Below, piece by piece: positions 8,074 to 16,087 of a DNA stretch of 64,000 nt (its first letter is position 1; each line of letters begins with the position of its first letter). The translations under genes were made by a program, and so were the position numbers. The DNA is taken from assembly GCF_024171995.1 (NCBI RefSeq), contig NZ_JAMTCT010000004.1, forward strand, positions 186,001-250,000. Reading direction: 5' to 3'. A model generated the notes under the pieces. The model had not been told where the DNA came from. It saw only the letters and a list, made by a program, of their open reading frames with translations, and searched no databases. The stretch comes from Promicromonospora umidemergens (GTDB taxonomy: Bacteria; Actinomycetota; Actinomycetes; Actinomycetales; Cellulomonadaceae).

Positions 8074-9396
8074 TCACGTGATCCGCACCGGATCCACCAG
8101 GTCCGCCACGATGAGGACGCCACCCACCCCGAGCAGGATGAGGAAGACCACGTAGGCCACGGGTGTCATGCGGGCGACGTCGGCCGGTCCGGGCAGGGCT
8201 GCCGACCCGCGCACCCGGGCGAGCGTGCGCTTTCCGCCCTCGTAGAGGGCGTTGACCAGGTGCCCGCCGTCGAGCGGCAGGAGCGGGATCATGTTGAAGG
8301 CGAACAGCGCGATGTTGAGGCTCGCGAGCAGGCTCAGGAAGAACATGACACGGTCGAGGATCGCCTCGTCCAGGGCCATGATCTCGCCGCTGATCCGTGC
8401 CACGCCCACCATGGACTGCACGGAGTCCTGCGAGCGCTCCTCCGAGGTGAAGGCCTGGGTGGCGGCCTCGGCCACGCGGACAGGGAGCGTCGCCACCATG
8501 GTCAGGGTCTGCCAGGTCTGGTCGCCCACGGCGGGCAGGACGCTGGACAGCGGCTGCGGCTCCCGCTCCTGGAGCGGGGAGAAGCCCACGAACCCGCCCT
8601 GCGCGACCTTCGGCTCGCCGTCGGCGTCGAGGACCGGTGCGCCCCGCTCGTCCACGACGGGACGATCGGCCGGTGCTGGGGTGACCTCGAGGGTCGTGCG
8701 CTCGCCGTCCCGCAGCACCACCACCTCGGACTCGCTCCCGGCGGACTCGTTGATGAGGCCGACGAGCTGCTGCCAGCCGGTCACCTCGGTACCGCCGAAG
8801 GTCACGATCTCGTCGCCCGGCTCCAGCCCGGCAGCGACGGCGGGCGCGGCCGGCTGGCCCTCGCAGTCGTCGCCCGAGGCGGTGGACGTGACCGACGCCG
8901 GCACGCACTCCGAGAGCTGGGCCACGGTCGTGGACGTGACCATCATGCCGTAGCCCATCAGGATCACGGCCAGGAGGACGGTGGCGATCACGAGGTTCAT
9001 GAACGGCCCGCCGAACATCACGATCAGCTTCTTGGGCGTCGAGAGGTTGTAGAAGGCTCGGTGCTCCTCGCCGGGACGCACCTCGGCGACCGAGGCGTCG
9101 CGGGCGTCGGCGACGAGCTCGCCCCAGAAGCCGGTGCCGCGCCGTGCGCCGGCCGGCGCCGGGGGCATCATGCCCACCAGCCGCACGAACCCGCCCAGCG
9201 GGATCGCCTTGATGCCGTACTCCGTCTCCCCCTTGGTCCGCGACCAGAGGGTGGGCCCGAAGCCGACGAAGTACTGGCTCACGCGGACGCCGAACTTCTT
9301 GGCCGGGATCATGTGGCCCAGCTCGTGCAGGCCGACGGAGACGATGACGCCCAGCAAGAGGACGAGCACACCAACGATGTGCGGAACGATGCTCAC
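8074..9396 (-). CDS. rseP: RseP/Rip1-type site-2 protease (M50)
   Basis: Intramembrane zinc metalloprotease that cleaves anti-sigma factors and other membrane proteins. With the GTG start at 9396 the protein has 440 residues. The first TM helix contains HELGH (residues 24–28, zinc ligands and catalytic Glu), a central periplasmic PDZ domain follows (GLEPGDEIVTFGGTEVTGW … RTTLEVTPA), and the C-terminal TM part carries FNMIPLLPLDGGH, giving the third ligand. Longer upstream frames lack the expected TM position, so GTG 9396 (MSIVPHIVGV) is preferred. It is divergent from the unknown gene at 9536. In mycobacteria the orthologue Rip1 lies in the same order between dxr and ispG. Confidence 0.95.
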   Translation of the reverse strand: MSIVPHIVGVLVLLLGVIVSVGLHELGHMIPAKKFGVRVSQYFVGFGPTLWSRTKGETEYGIKAIPLGGFVRLVGMMPPAPAGARRGTGFWGELVADARDASVAEVRPGEEHRAFYNLSTPKKLIVMFGGPFMNLVIATVLLAVILMGYGMMVTSTTVAQLSECVPASVTSTASGDDCEGQPAAPAVAAGLEPGDEIVTFGGTEVTGWQQLVGLINESAGSESEVVVLRDGERTTLEVTPAPADRPVVDERGAPVLDADGEPKVAQGGFVGFSPLQEREPQPLSSVLPAVGDQTWQTLTMVATLPVRVAEAATQAFTSEERSQDSVQSMVGVARISGEIMALDEAILDRVMFFLSLLASLNIALFAFNMIPLLPLDGGHLVNALYEGGKRTLARVRGSAALPGPADVARMTPVAYVVFLILLGVGGVLIVADLVDPVRIT

Positions 9397-9492
9397 CGGA
9401 CCGAGAATACGGCACCTTTCCGGACACTCGGAAGGCAGCGCACGCCTCCCCCGCGACGGCCACCCGACGTTCACGTCCTTTCGAGTTCATGG

Positions 9493-9527
9493 TGTTTCGT
9501 TGAAACATTGGTTACTGATCATTAACC
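9493..9527. promoter_or_regulatory. AT-rich divergent control region with two inverted repeats
   Basis: Between rseP and the unknown gene lie TGTTTC–GTT–GAAACA (9493–9507) and GGTTA–CTGATCAT–TAACC (9510–9527). They are back to back in the only AT-rich stretch of the neighbourhood. They are candidate operator/promoter elements for the gene starting at 9536; the regulator is not identifiable. Confidence 0.4.
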
Positions 9528-9535
9528 TGACGCTC

Positions 9536-11842
9536 ATGTCGGTTTCGTCCATCCCTGTGTCCCGGGACCCGCACCCCCACGGCCCGGCCTCGCTCACGGA
9601 GAGCCTCACGTCGATGTTCCAGACCGACGCATGGCCGGCCGCCGACGGCGACTCCCGGGTAGCGAGACAGCTCCGTGAGATCGGCGTCGACGTCAGTGCG
9701 ATCTGGGCGGCCTCCCGCTGGAACATGGGCGAGGACGGCGAGGCGCCGAACCGCCGCCATCCGCTGCCCGGCGACCCCCGCGGACCGCAGACCGCCGCCA
9801 CGCTGGCCGCCGTCGTGGCCCGGCCCCGCGCCGCCGCCCTGCTCGGTGTCTACCTGTGGTCGCAGGCGAGCGACGCCCTGCAGTACACCTTCCGGCACGG
9901 CCGGATCATCGTCCCGCTCCGCGCCTTCGTCGAGGCCTGGGCGGCGTGCCGCGACCGCGCGCCCGACGACGTCTGCCGAGCAGAGGGCGACGCCGTCGCC
10001 GTGCTGCTCCGCACCCTGATCACCCAGATGCACACGTCGGCCGCCCGCAGCGCGGGCGACCTCGGGCGGGTGGCCGACGCCGCGACCCAGGCCGGCCAAC
10101 GATGCACCGACCTGCTCCGGGCCGCCCGCGCCATCCCCGACCCCGCCTCCCCTTTCCGCCTCGCTCTCGTGCCGCAGGCCGTGACCCGCATCCGGTACTT
10201 CCGCGCGCTGGCCGATGCCGCCCGGGCGGCCTCCGACACGCTGGCCGGAGAACCGGCCCGGCTCGCCCCCGCGCTCGACGGCCTGCGCGCCGCCGAGACC
10301 GACCGGCACCTCAACTACATCCTGGCCAGCGAGCTCCGCTCCTACCGGATGCACCTGGTAGAGCTGCACCGCAACCTCGGTGCGCCCTGGCTCACCCTCG
10401 ACCGCCTACGGACCGTCTACATCTACCCGTTCGGGCTGCGGGACATCCGGCCCGCCGCGGCCGTCGCGGCGATCCGCGCCCTCGCCGAGCGCGACGAGCG
10501 GCCCCGGCTGCTCGGCGTCCAGGCACTCGCCGTGCGCGGCCGGCTCAAGATGGACGACGTGTGGGCGAGCGTCGACCGGGCAGCGCGCCCGTACGGCGGG
10601 GTGTCGCTGTCGATGCCGAACGTGCGGCTGGAGCAGCCGGACGGGTCATTCATCGCCGAGCTGTCCTGCGACGTGCGGTTCACCGAGTTCGGCAACCACT
10701 ACGTCCGGTTCCGCTACTCGGCCCGCGACCAGTCGCCGCAGCAGGTCCGGGACGCCCGGTTCCGGCTGTCCAACCTGCACGCAGACATCCGGGTGCGCTG
10801 GATGACGCCGGACGGGGCGCCCGTCGACGTCGAACACGGCGACGGGCCGCCCCCGGAGCGGCTGTTCGACCTCGCCGACCTCCTCCAGCGCGCCACCGCC
10901 GACCTGGTTCGGGAGGGCACGGAGCTCGCCCAGGGACGCGCCCACGTGGTCACCACCGTCTACGAGGCGAGCCGGGGAGTCGGGCCGGCCGCGCCCCCGA
11001 CGGAGCGCACCCCGGTCAACATGGGCGACGAGCTGCTGGCCGCGTTCGGCTCCCAGGTGCTGCTCCAGCCCGTCCCCTACGGCACCGCCACGCTGTGCGA
11101 CTGGACGCTGCGCCAGCGCAACCCTGTGCTGCTGGAGGGAGTGCGCCACCTGGGCGACGTCGTGGCGGTGACCACCAACTCGACCACCGTCGCGCTGATC
11201 GGCACCGCACACTTCAAGATCTCCCAGTACGGCTCGCTCGCCGAGTTCGTCGTCAGCCTCAACGGGCTGTTCAGCGCGTGGAACGCCACGCTCGCGGACC
11301 ACCTGCGACTCGTCGCGGCCATGCTCGCGGACCACGACGTGAACAACGGCGCCGACCTCGCGGAGCGCAAGGAGCGGCTCACGCGCGAGCAGCTGCGCCT
11401 GCACGAGTTCGCTTCGGAGGTCCGGACCACCCTGACCACCATCACCTCGCCCACGTTCCTCGCCTCCGCATCGGAGTCCAGGATGCTGAACCAGCTGCTG
11501 CAGGCGTCGCACTTCGAGCAGCAGGCCGCCGTGGTCACCGAACGGCTGCGCGAGCTGCTGCAGGAGCCCATCGCCGCGCGCCTCGCAGCCTTGGAGCGTC
11601 TGCACGGTGACCGGGAGCGGGCCGCCGAGGTGAAGCGCGAGCGCGGGCGCCGTCGGCTGATGGACGGCACGCTCTCGGCCATCACCGTGTTCGCGGGCGT
11701 CTACGCCCTGATCGGCACGGTCGAGGTCGCCCTGCAGGCCGAGATGATCGACGGCCCGCAGGCGGTCACCGCGACGTCCCTGGTCACCGCGGGCGCCCTG
11801 GTGACGGGGGTCGCGGTGTTCAACTGGACCAGGGGTCGCTGA
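9536..11842 (+). CDS. Large uncharacterised protein with coiled coil and C-terminal TM hairpin
   Basis: I do not recognise a named family. With ATG at 9536 it has 768 residues; an alternative ATG at 9614 has GGAG about 11 bp upstream. Visible parts: a largely helical N-terminal half rich in Ala and Arg; a mixed alpha/beta middle (VSLSMPNVRLEQPDGSF … FTEFGNHYVRFRYSA, about residues 355–405); a segment with VLLEGVRHLGDVVAVTTNST; then a long heptad-like helical region (about 590–705) leading into two hydrophobic helices (AITVFAGVYALIGTVEVAL and VTATSLVTAGALVTGVAVF). A long helix followed by two closely spaced C-terminal TM helices resembles the topology of CorA/RMD1-like membrane proteins, but the GMN motif is absent, so this is only a topological analogy. 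It is inserted between rseP and thiD. Confidence 0.8.
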   Translation: MSVSSIPVSRDPHPHGPASLTESLTSMFQTDAWPAADGDSRVARQLREIGVDVSAIWAASRWNMGEDGEAPNRRHPLPGDPRGPQTAATLAAVVARPRAAALLGVYLWSQASDALQYTFRHGRIIVPLRAFVEAWAACRDRAPDDVCRAEGDAVAVLLRTLITQMHTSAARSAGDLGRVADAATQAGQRCTDLLRAARAIPDPASPFRLALVPQAVTRIRYFRALADAARAASDTLAGEPARLAPALDGLRAAETDRHLNYILASELRSYRMHLVELHRNLGAPWLTLDRLRTVYIYPFGLRDIRPAAAVAAIRALAERDERPRLLGVQALAVRGRLKMDDVWASVDRAARPYGGVSLSMPNVRLEQPDGSFIAELSCDVRFTEFGNHYVRFRYSARDQSPQQVRDARFRLSNLHADIRVRWMTPDGAPVDVEHGDGPPPERLFDLADLLQRATADLVREGTELAQGRAHVVTTVYEASRGVGPAAPPTERTPVNMGDELLAAFGSQVLLQPVPYGTATLCDWTLRQRNPVLLEGVRHLGDVVAVTTNSTTVALIGTAHFKISQYGSLAEFVVSLNGLFSAWNATLADHLRLVAAMLADHDVNNGADLAERKERLTREQLRLHEFASEVRTTLTTITSPTFLASASESRMLNQLLQASHFEQQAAVVTERLRELLQEPIAARLAALERLHGDRERAAEVKRERGRRRLMDGTLSAITVFAGVYALIGTVEVALQAEMIDGPQAVTATSLVTAGALVTGVAVFNWTRGR

Positions 11843-11867
11843 CCCGGGGCCGAACCCGTCTAAGGTG

Positions 11868-11952
11868 GGCCGAGATGGCGCGGGGCGCCAGGGCGAGAGC
11901 CCGGCTGAGATGCACCCGTGAACCTGCTCTAGGTAATTCTAGCGAAGGAACG
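11868..11952 (+). ncRNA. TPP riboswitch (THI element)
   Basis: Conserved THI-box blocks occur in order: a GGCGCC-containing P2 region, CTGAGA at 11905–11910, ACCCGTGAACCTG at 11914–11926 and GCGAAGGAA at 11942–11950, ending immediately before the thiD ATG (11957). The AAGGAA of the last block doubles as the ribosome-binding site, so thiamine pyrophosphate binding probably blocks translation of thiD. No separate terminator stem is visible, supporting a translational mechanism. Confidence 0.92.
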
Positions 11953-11956
11953 CCTC

Positions 11957-12853
11957 ATGGGTTCTGGTCCTGCTCTGCCCGACGCCGTCGCGCGCACCCG
12001 TCCGCCCGGCCATCCGGTCGTGGCGCTGACGATCGCCGGCTCCGACCCCTCCGGCGGTGCCGGGATACAAGCCGACCTGAAGACCTTCGCGGCACTCGGC
12101 GGCTACGGCTGCGCGGTGCTCACGGGGCTGACGGCGCAGTCCACGACCGGAGTGACCCGGGTGCTGCCCGTGCCCGGCGACGTGGTGACCGCACAGCTCG
12201 AGACGCTGTTCGCCGACGTGGCGGTGGACGCGGTGAAGATCGGCATGACGACGGACGCCGTCGTCGCCCGGGCGATCGCCGCTGTCCTGCGCGACCTGCG
12301 GTCCGCCGGACCCGCGCCGTACGTGGTGCTCGACCCGGTGATGGTCTCGACGTCGGGCCACCGCCTGCTGGAGGCCGACGCCGAGGCGGTGCTGCGCGAC
12401 GAGCTGCTCCCCCTCGCCGACCTGGTCACGCCGAACCTGCCCGAGGCCGCCGTGCTCCTCGGCGTGGAACCGGCTCGCGACGCGACCGAGGCGGCCGACC
12501 AGGCGCGTGCGCTGCTGAAGCTCGGCGCCCGGCTCGCCCTCGTGAAGGGCGGGCACCTCGACTCCGCAGAGTCGGTGGACCACCTCGCGGGACCGGACGG
12601 CGTCGTCGCCCTGGCAGCACCGCGGATCGCCACCCGGAACACCCACGGCACCGGCTGCACGCTCAGCTCGGCGTGCGCCGTCGTGCGGCCGCTGCACGAC
12701 GGGTGGGAACCGGCGGTACGGGCCGCGAAGGACTACCTGACCGAGACGCTCCGGGCGGCGGACGACCTGGTCATCGGCGGCACCGGCACGGCACTCGGAC
12801 CGTGGAGCGGGCACGGCCCGGTCGATCACGGCTTCGCCCGCACCCTCGGCTGA
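11957..12853 (+). CDS. thiD: Hydroxymethylpyrimidine/phosphomethylpyrimidine kinase
   Basis: Phosphorylates HMP and then HMP-P in thiamine biosynthesis. The 298-residue ribokinase-fold protein shows ALTIAGSDPSGGAGIQADLKTF near the N-terminus (about residues 22–43; HMP and phosphate loop), VVLDPVMVSTSGHRLLE in the centre, TPNLPEAAVLLG and the anion-hole glycine region NTHGTGCTLSSA near residue 230, where the Cys is typical of ThiD. It is a stand-alone gene directly controlled by the TPP riboswitch. No other thiamine gene is adjacent, so it may be a salvage or bypass unit. It ends in a long palindrome shared with dxr on the opposite strand. Confidence 0.96.
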   Translation: MGSGPALPDAVARTRPPGHPVVALTIAGSDPSGGAGIQADLKTFAALGGYGCAVLTGLTAQSTTGVTRVLPVPGDVVTAQLETLFADVAVDAVKIGMTTDAVVARAIAAVLRDLRSAGPAPYVVLDPVMVSTSGHRLLEADAEAVLRDELLPLADLVTPNLPEAAVLLGVEPARDATEAADQARALLKLGARLALVKGGHLDSAESVDHLAGPDGVVALAAPRIATRNTHGTGCTLSSACAVVRPLHDGWEPAVRAAKDYLTETLRAADDLVIGGTGTALGPWSGHGPVDHGFARTLG

Positions 12854-12873
12854 CCGCCCGTGGCTGGGTCCAG

Positions 12874-12944
12874 ATCCCTTCGAGACCTAAGTTTCTTCGC
12901 TTTGCGGCGGCTCAAAGCGAAGAAACTTAGGTTTCGAAGGGGAT
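12874..12944. terminator. Long AT-rich bidirectional terminator between thiD and dxr
   Basis: Arms of 31–32 bases (12874–12904 and 12913–12944) pair almost perfectly around an 8-base loop, CGGCGGCT. There is one bulge, and one G-T position pairs as a wobble in plus-strand RNA. The arms contain AAGTTTCTTCGC and are strikingly AT-richer than anything nearby. Location between the convergent stop codons of thiD (12853) and dxr (12955) indicates a shared terminator; no T-tract follows either side. Confidence 0.75.
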
Positions 12945-12954
12945 GGCGACGGCG

Positions 12955-14124
12955 TCAGGCGGACTTCAGGATCTCCTGAGCCCGGGTGCGGGCCCAGGCG
13001 TCCGCCTCAAGGACTCCCTCGACCGAGCCCGCGTCGCCGGCGGCCGTCGTCGCGTGCGCCTCCACGACGGCCGCCACCGTGTCGACGATGTCGAGGAACC
13101 CGATGCCGCCGTCGTGGAACGCGTCCACGCACACCTCGTTCGCCGCGTTGTAGACCGCCGGGTGGGTCCCGCCCGCCTCGCCGACCTGCCGGGCCAGGCG
13201 CACGGCGGGGAAGGCGTCGTCGTCCAGCGGCGCGAACTCCCACGTGGCGGCCTTGGTCCAGTCGATGGCTGCATCGACGTCGGCCAGGCGCTCCGGCCAG
13301 GACAGGCCGAGCGCGATCGGCACGAGCATCCGCGGCGGCCCGGCCTGGGCGATGGTGGAGCCGTCGGCGAACTCGACCATCGAGTGGATCATCTGCTGCG
13401 GGTGCACCACGACGTCGATCGCGCTGAACGGCAGGTCGAACAGCAGGTGCGCCTCGATCACCTCGAGCCCCTTGTTCACCAGGGTCGCGGAGTTGGTGGT
13501 GACCACGCGCCCCATCGAGAAGTTGGGGTGCCGCAGGGCCTGGGCGGGCGTGACGTCGCGCAGCTCGGCCCGCGACATGCCCCGGAACGGCCCGCCGCTG
13601 GCGGTCACGACGAGCTTGCGGACCTCGGACGCGGCGCCCGAACGCAGCGACTGCGCGATGGCGGAGTGCTCCGAGTCGACGGGGACGATCTGACCCTCGC
13701 GCCGCACCGCCGCCTTGACCAGGGTGCCGCCGACCACCAGCGACTCCTTGTTCGCGAGCGCCAGCGTCGAGCCGGCGGCCAGGGCGGCGAGGGTGGGGCG
13801 CAGGCCGACCGACCCGGTGATGCCGTTGAGCACCACGTCGCTCCCCCGGCCGGCCAGCTCGGTCGCGGCGCCGGGCCCGGCGAGCACCTCGACGCCGTCG
13901 GCCCCCGCCTCGCGCAGGAGGGTGGTCAGCGCGGGGCGCGCCGCGGCGTCGGCCACGGCGACGGCGCGGACGCCGAGGAGGGCCGCCTGCCGGGCGAGCG
14001 CCGGCAGGTCCGATCCCCCTGCGGACAGGGCGTCCACGCGGAACCGGTCGGGGTTGCGCCCGATGACGTCGATGGCCTGTGTACCGATGGAGCCCGTGGA
14101 ACCGAGGAGGGTGACGCTTCGCAT
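12955..14124 (-). CDS. dxr: 1-deoxy-D-xylulose-5-phosphate reductoisomerase
   Basis: Second, committed step of the MEP isoprenoid pathway (DXP to MEP, NADPH-dependent). From the ATG at 14124 the protein has about 389 residues and begins MRSVTLLGSTGSIGTQA, the NADPH-binding Rossmann loop; ATG 14133 is an alternative. Further family motifs are LANKESLVVGG, VPVDSEHSAI (metal-binding Asp) and TASGGPFRG, followed by the substrate-loop region and PNFSMGRVVTTNSATLVNKGLEVIEAH. The gene starts only 13 bp below the stop of the RyR/TrkA gene on the same strand, so both could share a transcript, which is unusual. Confidence 0.98.
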   Translation of the reverse strand: MRSVTLLGSTGSIGTQAIDVIGRNPDRFRVDALSAGGSDLPALARQAALLGVRAVAVADAAARPALTTLLREAGADGVEVLAGPGAATELAGRGSDVVLNGITGSVGLRPTLAALAAGSTLALANKESLVVGGTLVKAAVRREGQIVPVDSEHSAIAQSLRSGAASEVRKLVVTASGGPFRGMSRAELRDVTPAQALRHPNFSMGRVVTTNSATLVNKGLEVIEAHLLFDLPFSAIDVVVHPQQMIHSMVEFADGSTIAQAGPPRMLVPIALGLSWPERLADVDAAIDWTKAATWEFAPLDDDAFPAVRLARQVGEAGGTHPAVYNAANEVCVDAFHDGGIGFLDIVDTVAAVVEAHATTAAGDAGSVEGVLEADAWARTRAQEILKSA

Positions 14125-14137
14125 GGGCCTCATCCTG

Positions 14138-15937
14138 TCAGCCTTCGCTCGGCTGCTCGGTACGGCCCCGGCCGAACATCCGCCAGCCGCGGACCACGCC
14201 GCGCGGGTCGGGGACGGCCGCGTCGGCGGCCTCGAAGCCCGCGTGGTCGTCGAGCGGGACGACGTGCAGGCCGAAGTCCGCCAGGATCACCGGGATCGCG
14301 CGGATCGCCGCGCGGTCCTTCTCCCGGTCGCGCTCCGACAGGTCGTCCCAGGGGCGCAGGTCCGGGTGCAGACGGCGGACGTCGTCCCGGTCGGGCCCGT
14401 ACGCCCAGCCGGCGGCGAGCTTGTCCGCCATCCACCGTTCGTGCTCGTCGACGGCCCGCGCGTCCACCACGGGCTCGGGGATCCGGCCGTGCTCGGCGTC
14501 GCCGGCGGGCGCGACGGTGCACCCCATCTGGCGCAGCCGGTCAGGGATGGCGCGCACCTGCGCGCGGTTCGCGGCACGGAGGTCGTCGGAGAGGTCGGCC
14601 CACGAGACCATGGCGGGGGTGCTCTCCCACGCCACGCCGCGAGCGCGCTGGTTACGCAGGTAAGTGAGGTGGGCGGAGACCGCCATCAGGTCGTAGACGT
14701 CGTCGTGCACCAGCGCGCCGGGCGCGGTCGCCCTGCGCAGCAGCGTGCCCGGTTCGACGACGTCGAGCCGCCCGCCGAGATCGTCGAGGATCGCCCCGTC
14801 GTGGGTGCCGAACAGCCCGCCGAGCCCGGCGAGCCGGTTGAGCCGGAGCACGACCGCGCCCTCGCCGGCGCGCCAGAGGTCGCTGTCCCGCAGTGCGTGC
14901 CGAAGCGCGTCGCCGTCGTCGTCGTGGCACACGTAGACCCGCTGGGGCGCGCCGACGGCCCGCACGTCGGCGAACGTCTCCACCGGGACGAGGCGGCACG
15001 CCGCGCGCACACCGGGCCAGCGCGCCCGCAGCGCACGGGCGGCCTCCTGCGCGCCCGGCCCGACCAGGGTCACCGTGAGAGGCTCTCCGCCGGAGGCGAT
15101 CTCGACGCTCCGCAGGCGCGCGAACGCGACGACGAGCGCCCGGCCGAACGTCCCGTGCCCGACCACCGAGATGTGCGGTGCGGCTCCGCGGGCGACGATC
15201 TGGTCCCGCCGGGCCAGGGAACGGGCGACCAGCTCGCCCAGCGTGAAGAAGTCCACCCCCGGCTGGGGGTGGCTCAGGTGGCGGGCCTGCAGGGCGAGCG
15301 CCAGCTCCGGGTCGCTGACGTGTGCGTTCAGGCGCAGCCCCGGCAGGTCGGGGTCCCGGTCCGCGCGGTTGGCCACCGCCACCGTGAGCACGTTGACGCC
15401 GGGCTCATCGTCCTCGCCCTCGCAGGCGTACAGCACTGCGGCACCGGACACTCCGGCATCGCGCAGCGACTCGGCGTCCCCGGCCGCGGTGCGCGCGACG
15501 AGCGCGCCCCGCGCCGCGAGCGCCTCCGCGATGACACCGGCGGCGGGCGTGCGCCCGACGACTATCGCGTGCCCGCGCATCCGGCGGGTGCGCATCAGCA
15601 CGAACTGGTCGGCGAAGAGGGAGCGCACGGCCTCGAACACGGCGTAGCCGGTGGCGACAGGCGCGAGGAACCGCGCCGTCTGGAGCTGCCAGGGCAGGTC
15701 GCCGCCCTCGTTCGTGGCCTCGGCGCCGAGCACGAAGAGCTGGACGGAGTAGTAGACGACGTCCCACGCGGTCGTGCCCCAGGCGAAGTCCGGGGAGGTG
15801 CGGTAGATCCAGAAACCCCACAGGCCCAGCCCGAAGGCCACCCCGAACAGCGCGGCGAAGCCCGCGCGCACCCAGGACCGGCGCACCCGCGGCCTTCGAG
15901 GTCCATCGCTGGGGACCACCAGCTCCGGTGCCACCAT
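14138..15937 (-). CDS. Two-TM membrane protein with TrkA-N (RCK-like) and RyR domains
   Basis: A 599-residue protein with a basic N-terminus, a TM helix at about 23–46, a re-entrant or pore-like hydrophobic segment (VVYYSVQLFVLGAE, about 63–77) and a second helix at about 88–112. A Rossmann/TrkA-N region follows (HAIVVGRTPAAGVIAEALAA from about 123; second nucleotide fold near HISVVGHGTFGRALVVAFA, about 258). Near the C-terminus (about 495–556) is a RyR domain with nearly all signature positions: HERWMADKLAAGWAYGP, RRLHPDLRPW, LSERDREKDR. A partial RyR-like repeat (LSDDLRAANRAQVRAIP) lies about 50 residues earlier. It looks like an ion-channel-type or ligand-sensing membrane protein; the ion and ligand are unknown. 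SD GGGAGG lies 6 bp before ATG 15937. It is divergent from the TIR gene. Confidence 0.85.
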   Translation of the reverse strand: MVAPELVVPSDGPRRPRVRRSWVRAGFAALFGVAFGLGLWGFWIYRTSPDFAWGTTAWDVVYYSVQLFVLGAEATNEGGDLPWQLQTARFLAPVATGYAVFEAVRSLFADQFVLMRTRRMRGHAIVVGRTPAAGVIAEALAARGALVARTAAGDAESLRDAGVSGAAVLYACEGEDDEPGVNVLTVAVANRADRDPDLPGLRLNAHVSDPELALALQARHLSHPQPGVDFFTLGELVARSLARRDQIVARGAAPHISVVGHGTFGRALVVAFARLRSVEIASGGEPLTVTLVGPGAQEAARALRARWPGVRAACRLVPVETFADVRAVGAPQRVYVCHDDDGDALRHALRDSDLWRAGEGAVVLRLNRLAGLGGLFGTHDGAILDDLGGRLDVVEPGTLLRRATAPGALVHDDVYDLMAVSAHLTYLRNQRARGVAWESTPAMVSWADLSDDLRAANRAQVRAIPDRLRQMGCTVAPAGDAEHGRIPEPVVDARAVDEHERWMADKLAAGWAYGPDRDDVRRLHPDLRPWDDLSERDREKDRAAIRAIPVILADFGLHVVPLDDHAGFEAADAAVPDPRGVVRGWRMFGRGRTEQPSEG

Positions 15938-16087
15938 CGCCTGCCTCCCTGTCGACCCGCGAGCCTACCTGTACGGTGCATCTCAATACTGGCGGTCGCC
16001 GGCGTCATGACCAGCGGCGACACCACCTACGGGGGACATCTTCGTCCCGGTCCGTGACATTCGCCGAGGAAAGGGCTGCGGAGCGAG

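Noticed and set aside
9493-9507. TGTTTC–GTT–GAAACA as a ParB-binding parS site
   Set aside because: parS is a 16-bp palindrome with a CACGTG centre. Here the spacer is one base short and the centre is missing; no parA/parB is nearby.
5497-9525. A 1342-codon open frame on the plus strand opposite the GNAT, ispG and rseP genes
   Set aside because: It runs antisense through three well-supported genes. Long antisense frames are expected at this GC content, and its product is low-complexity His/Arg/Gly/Asp-rich without recognisable domains.
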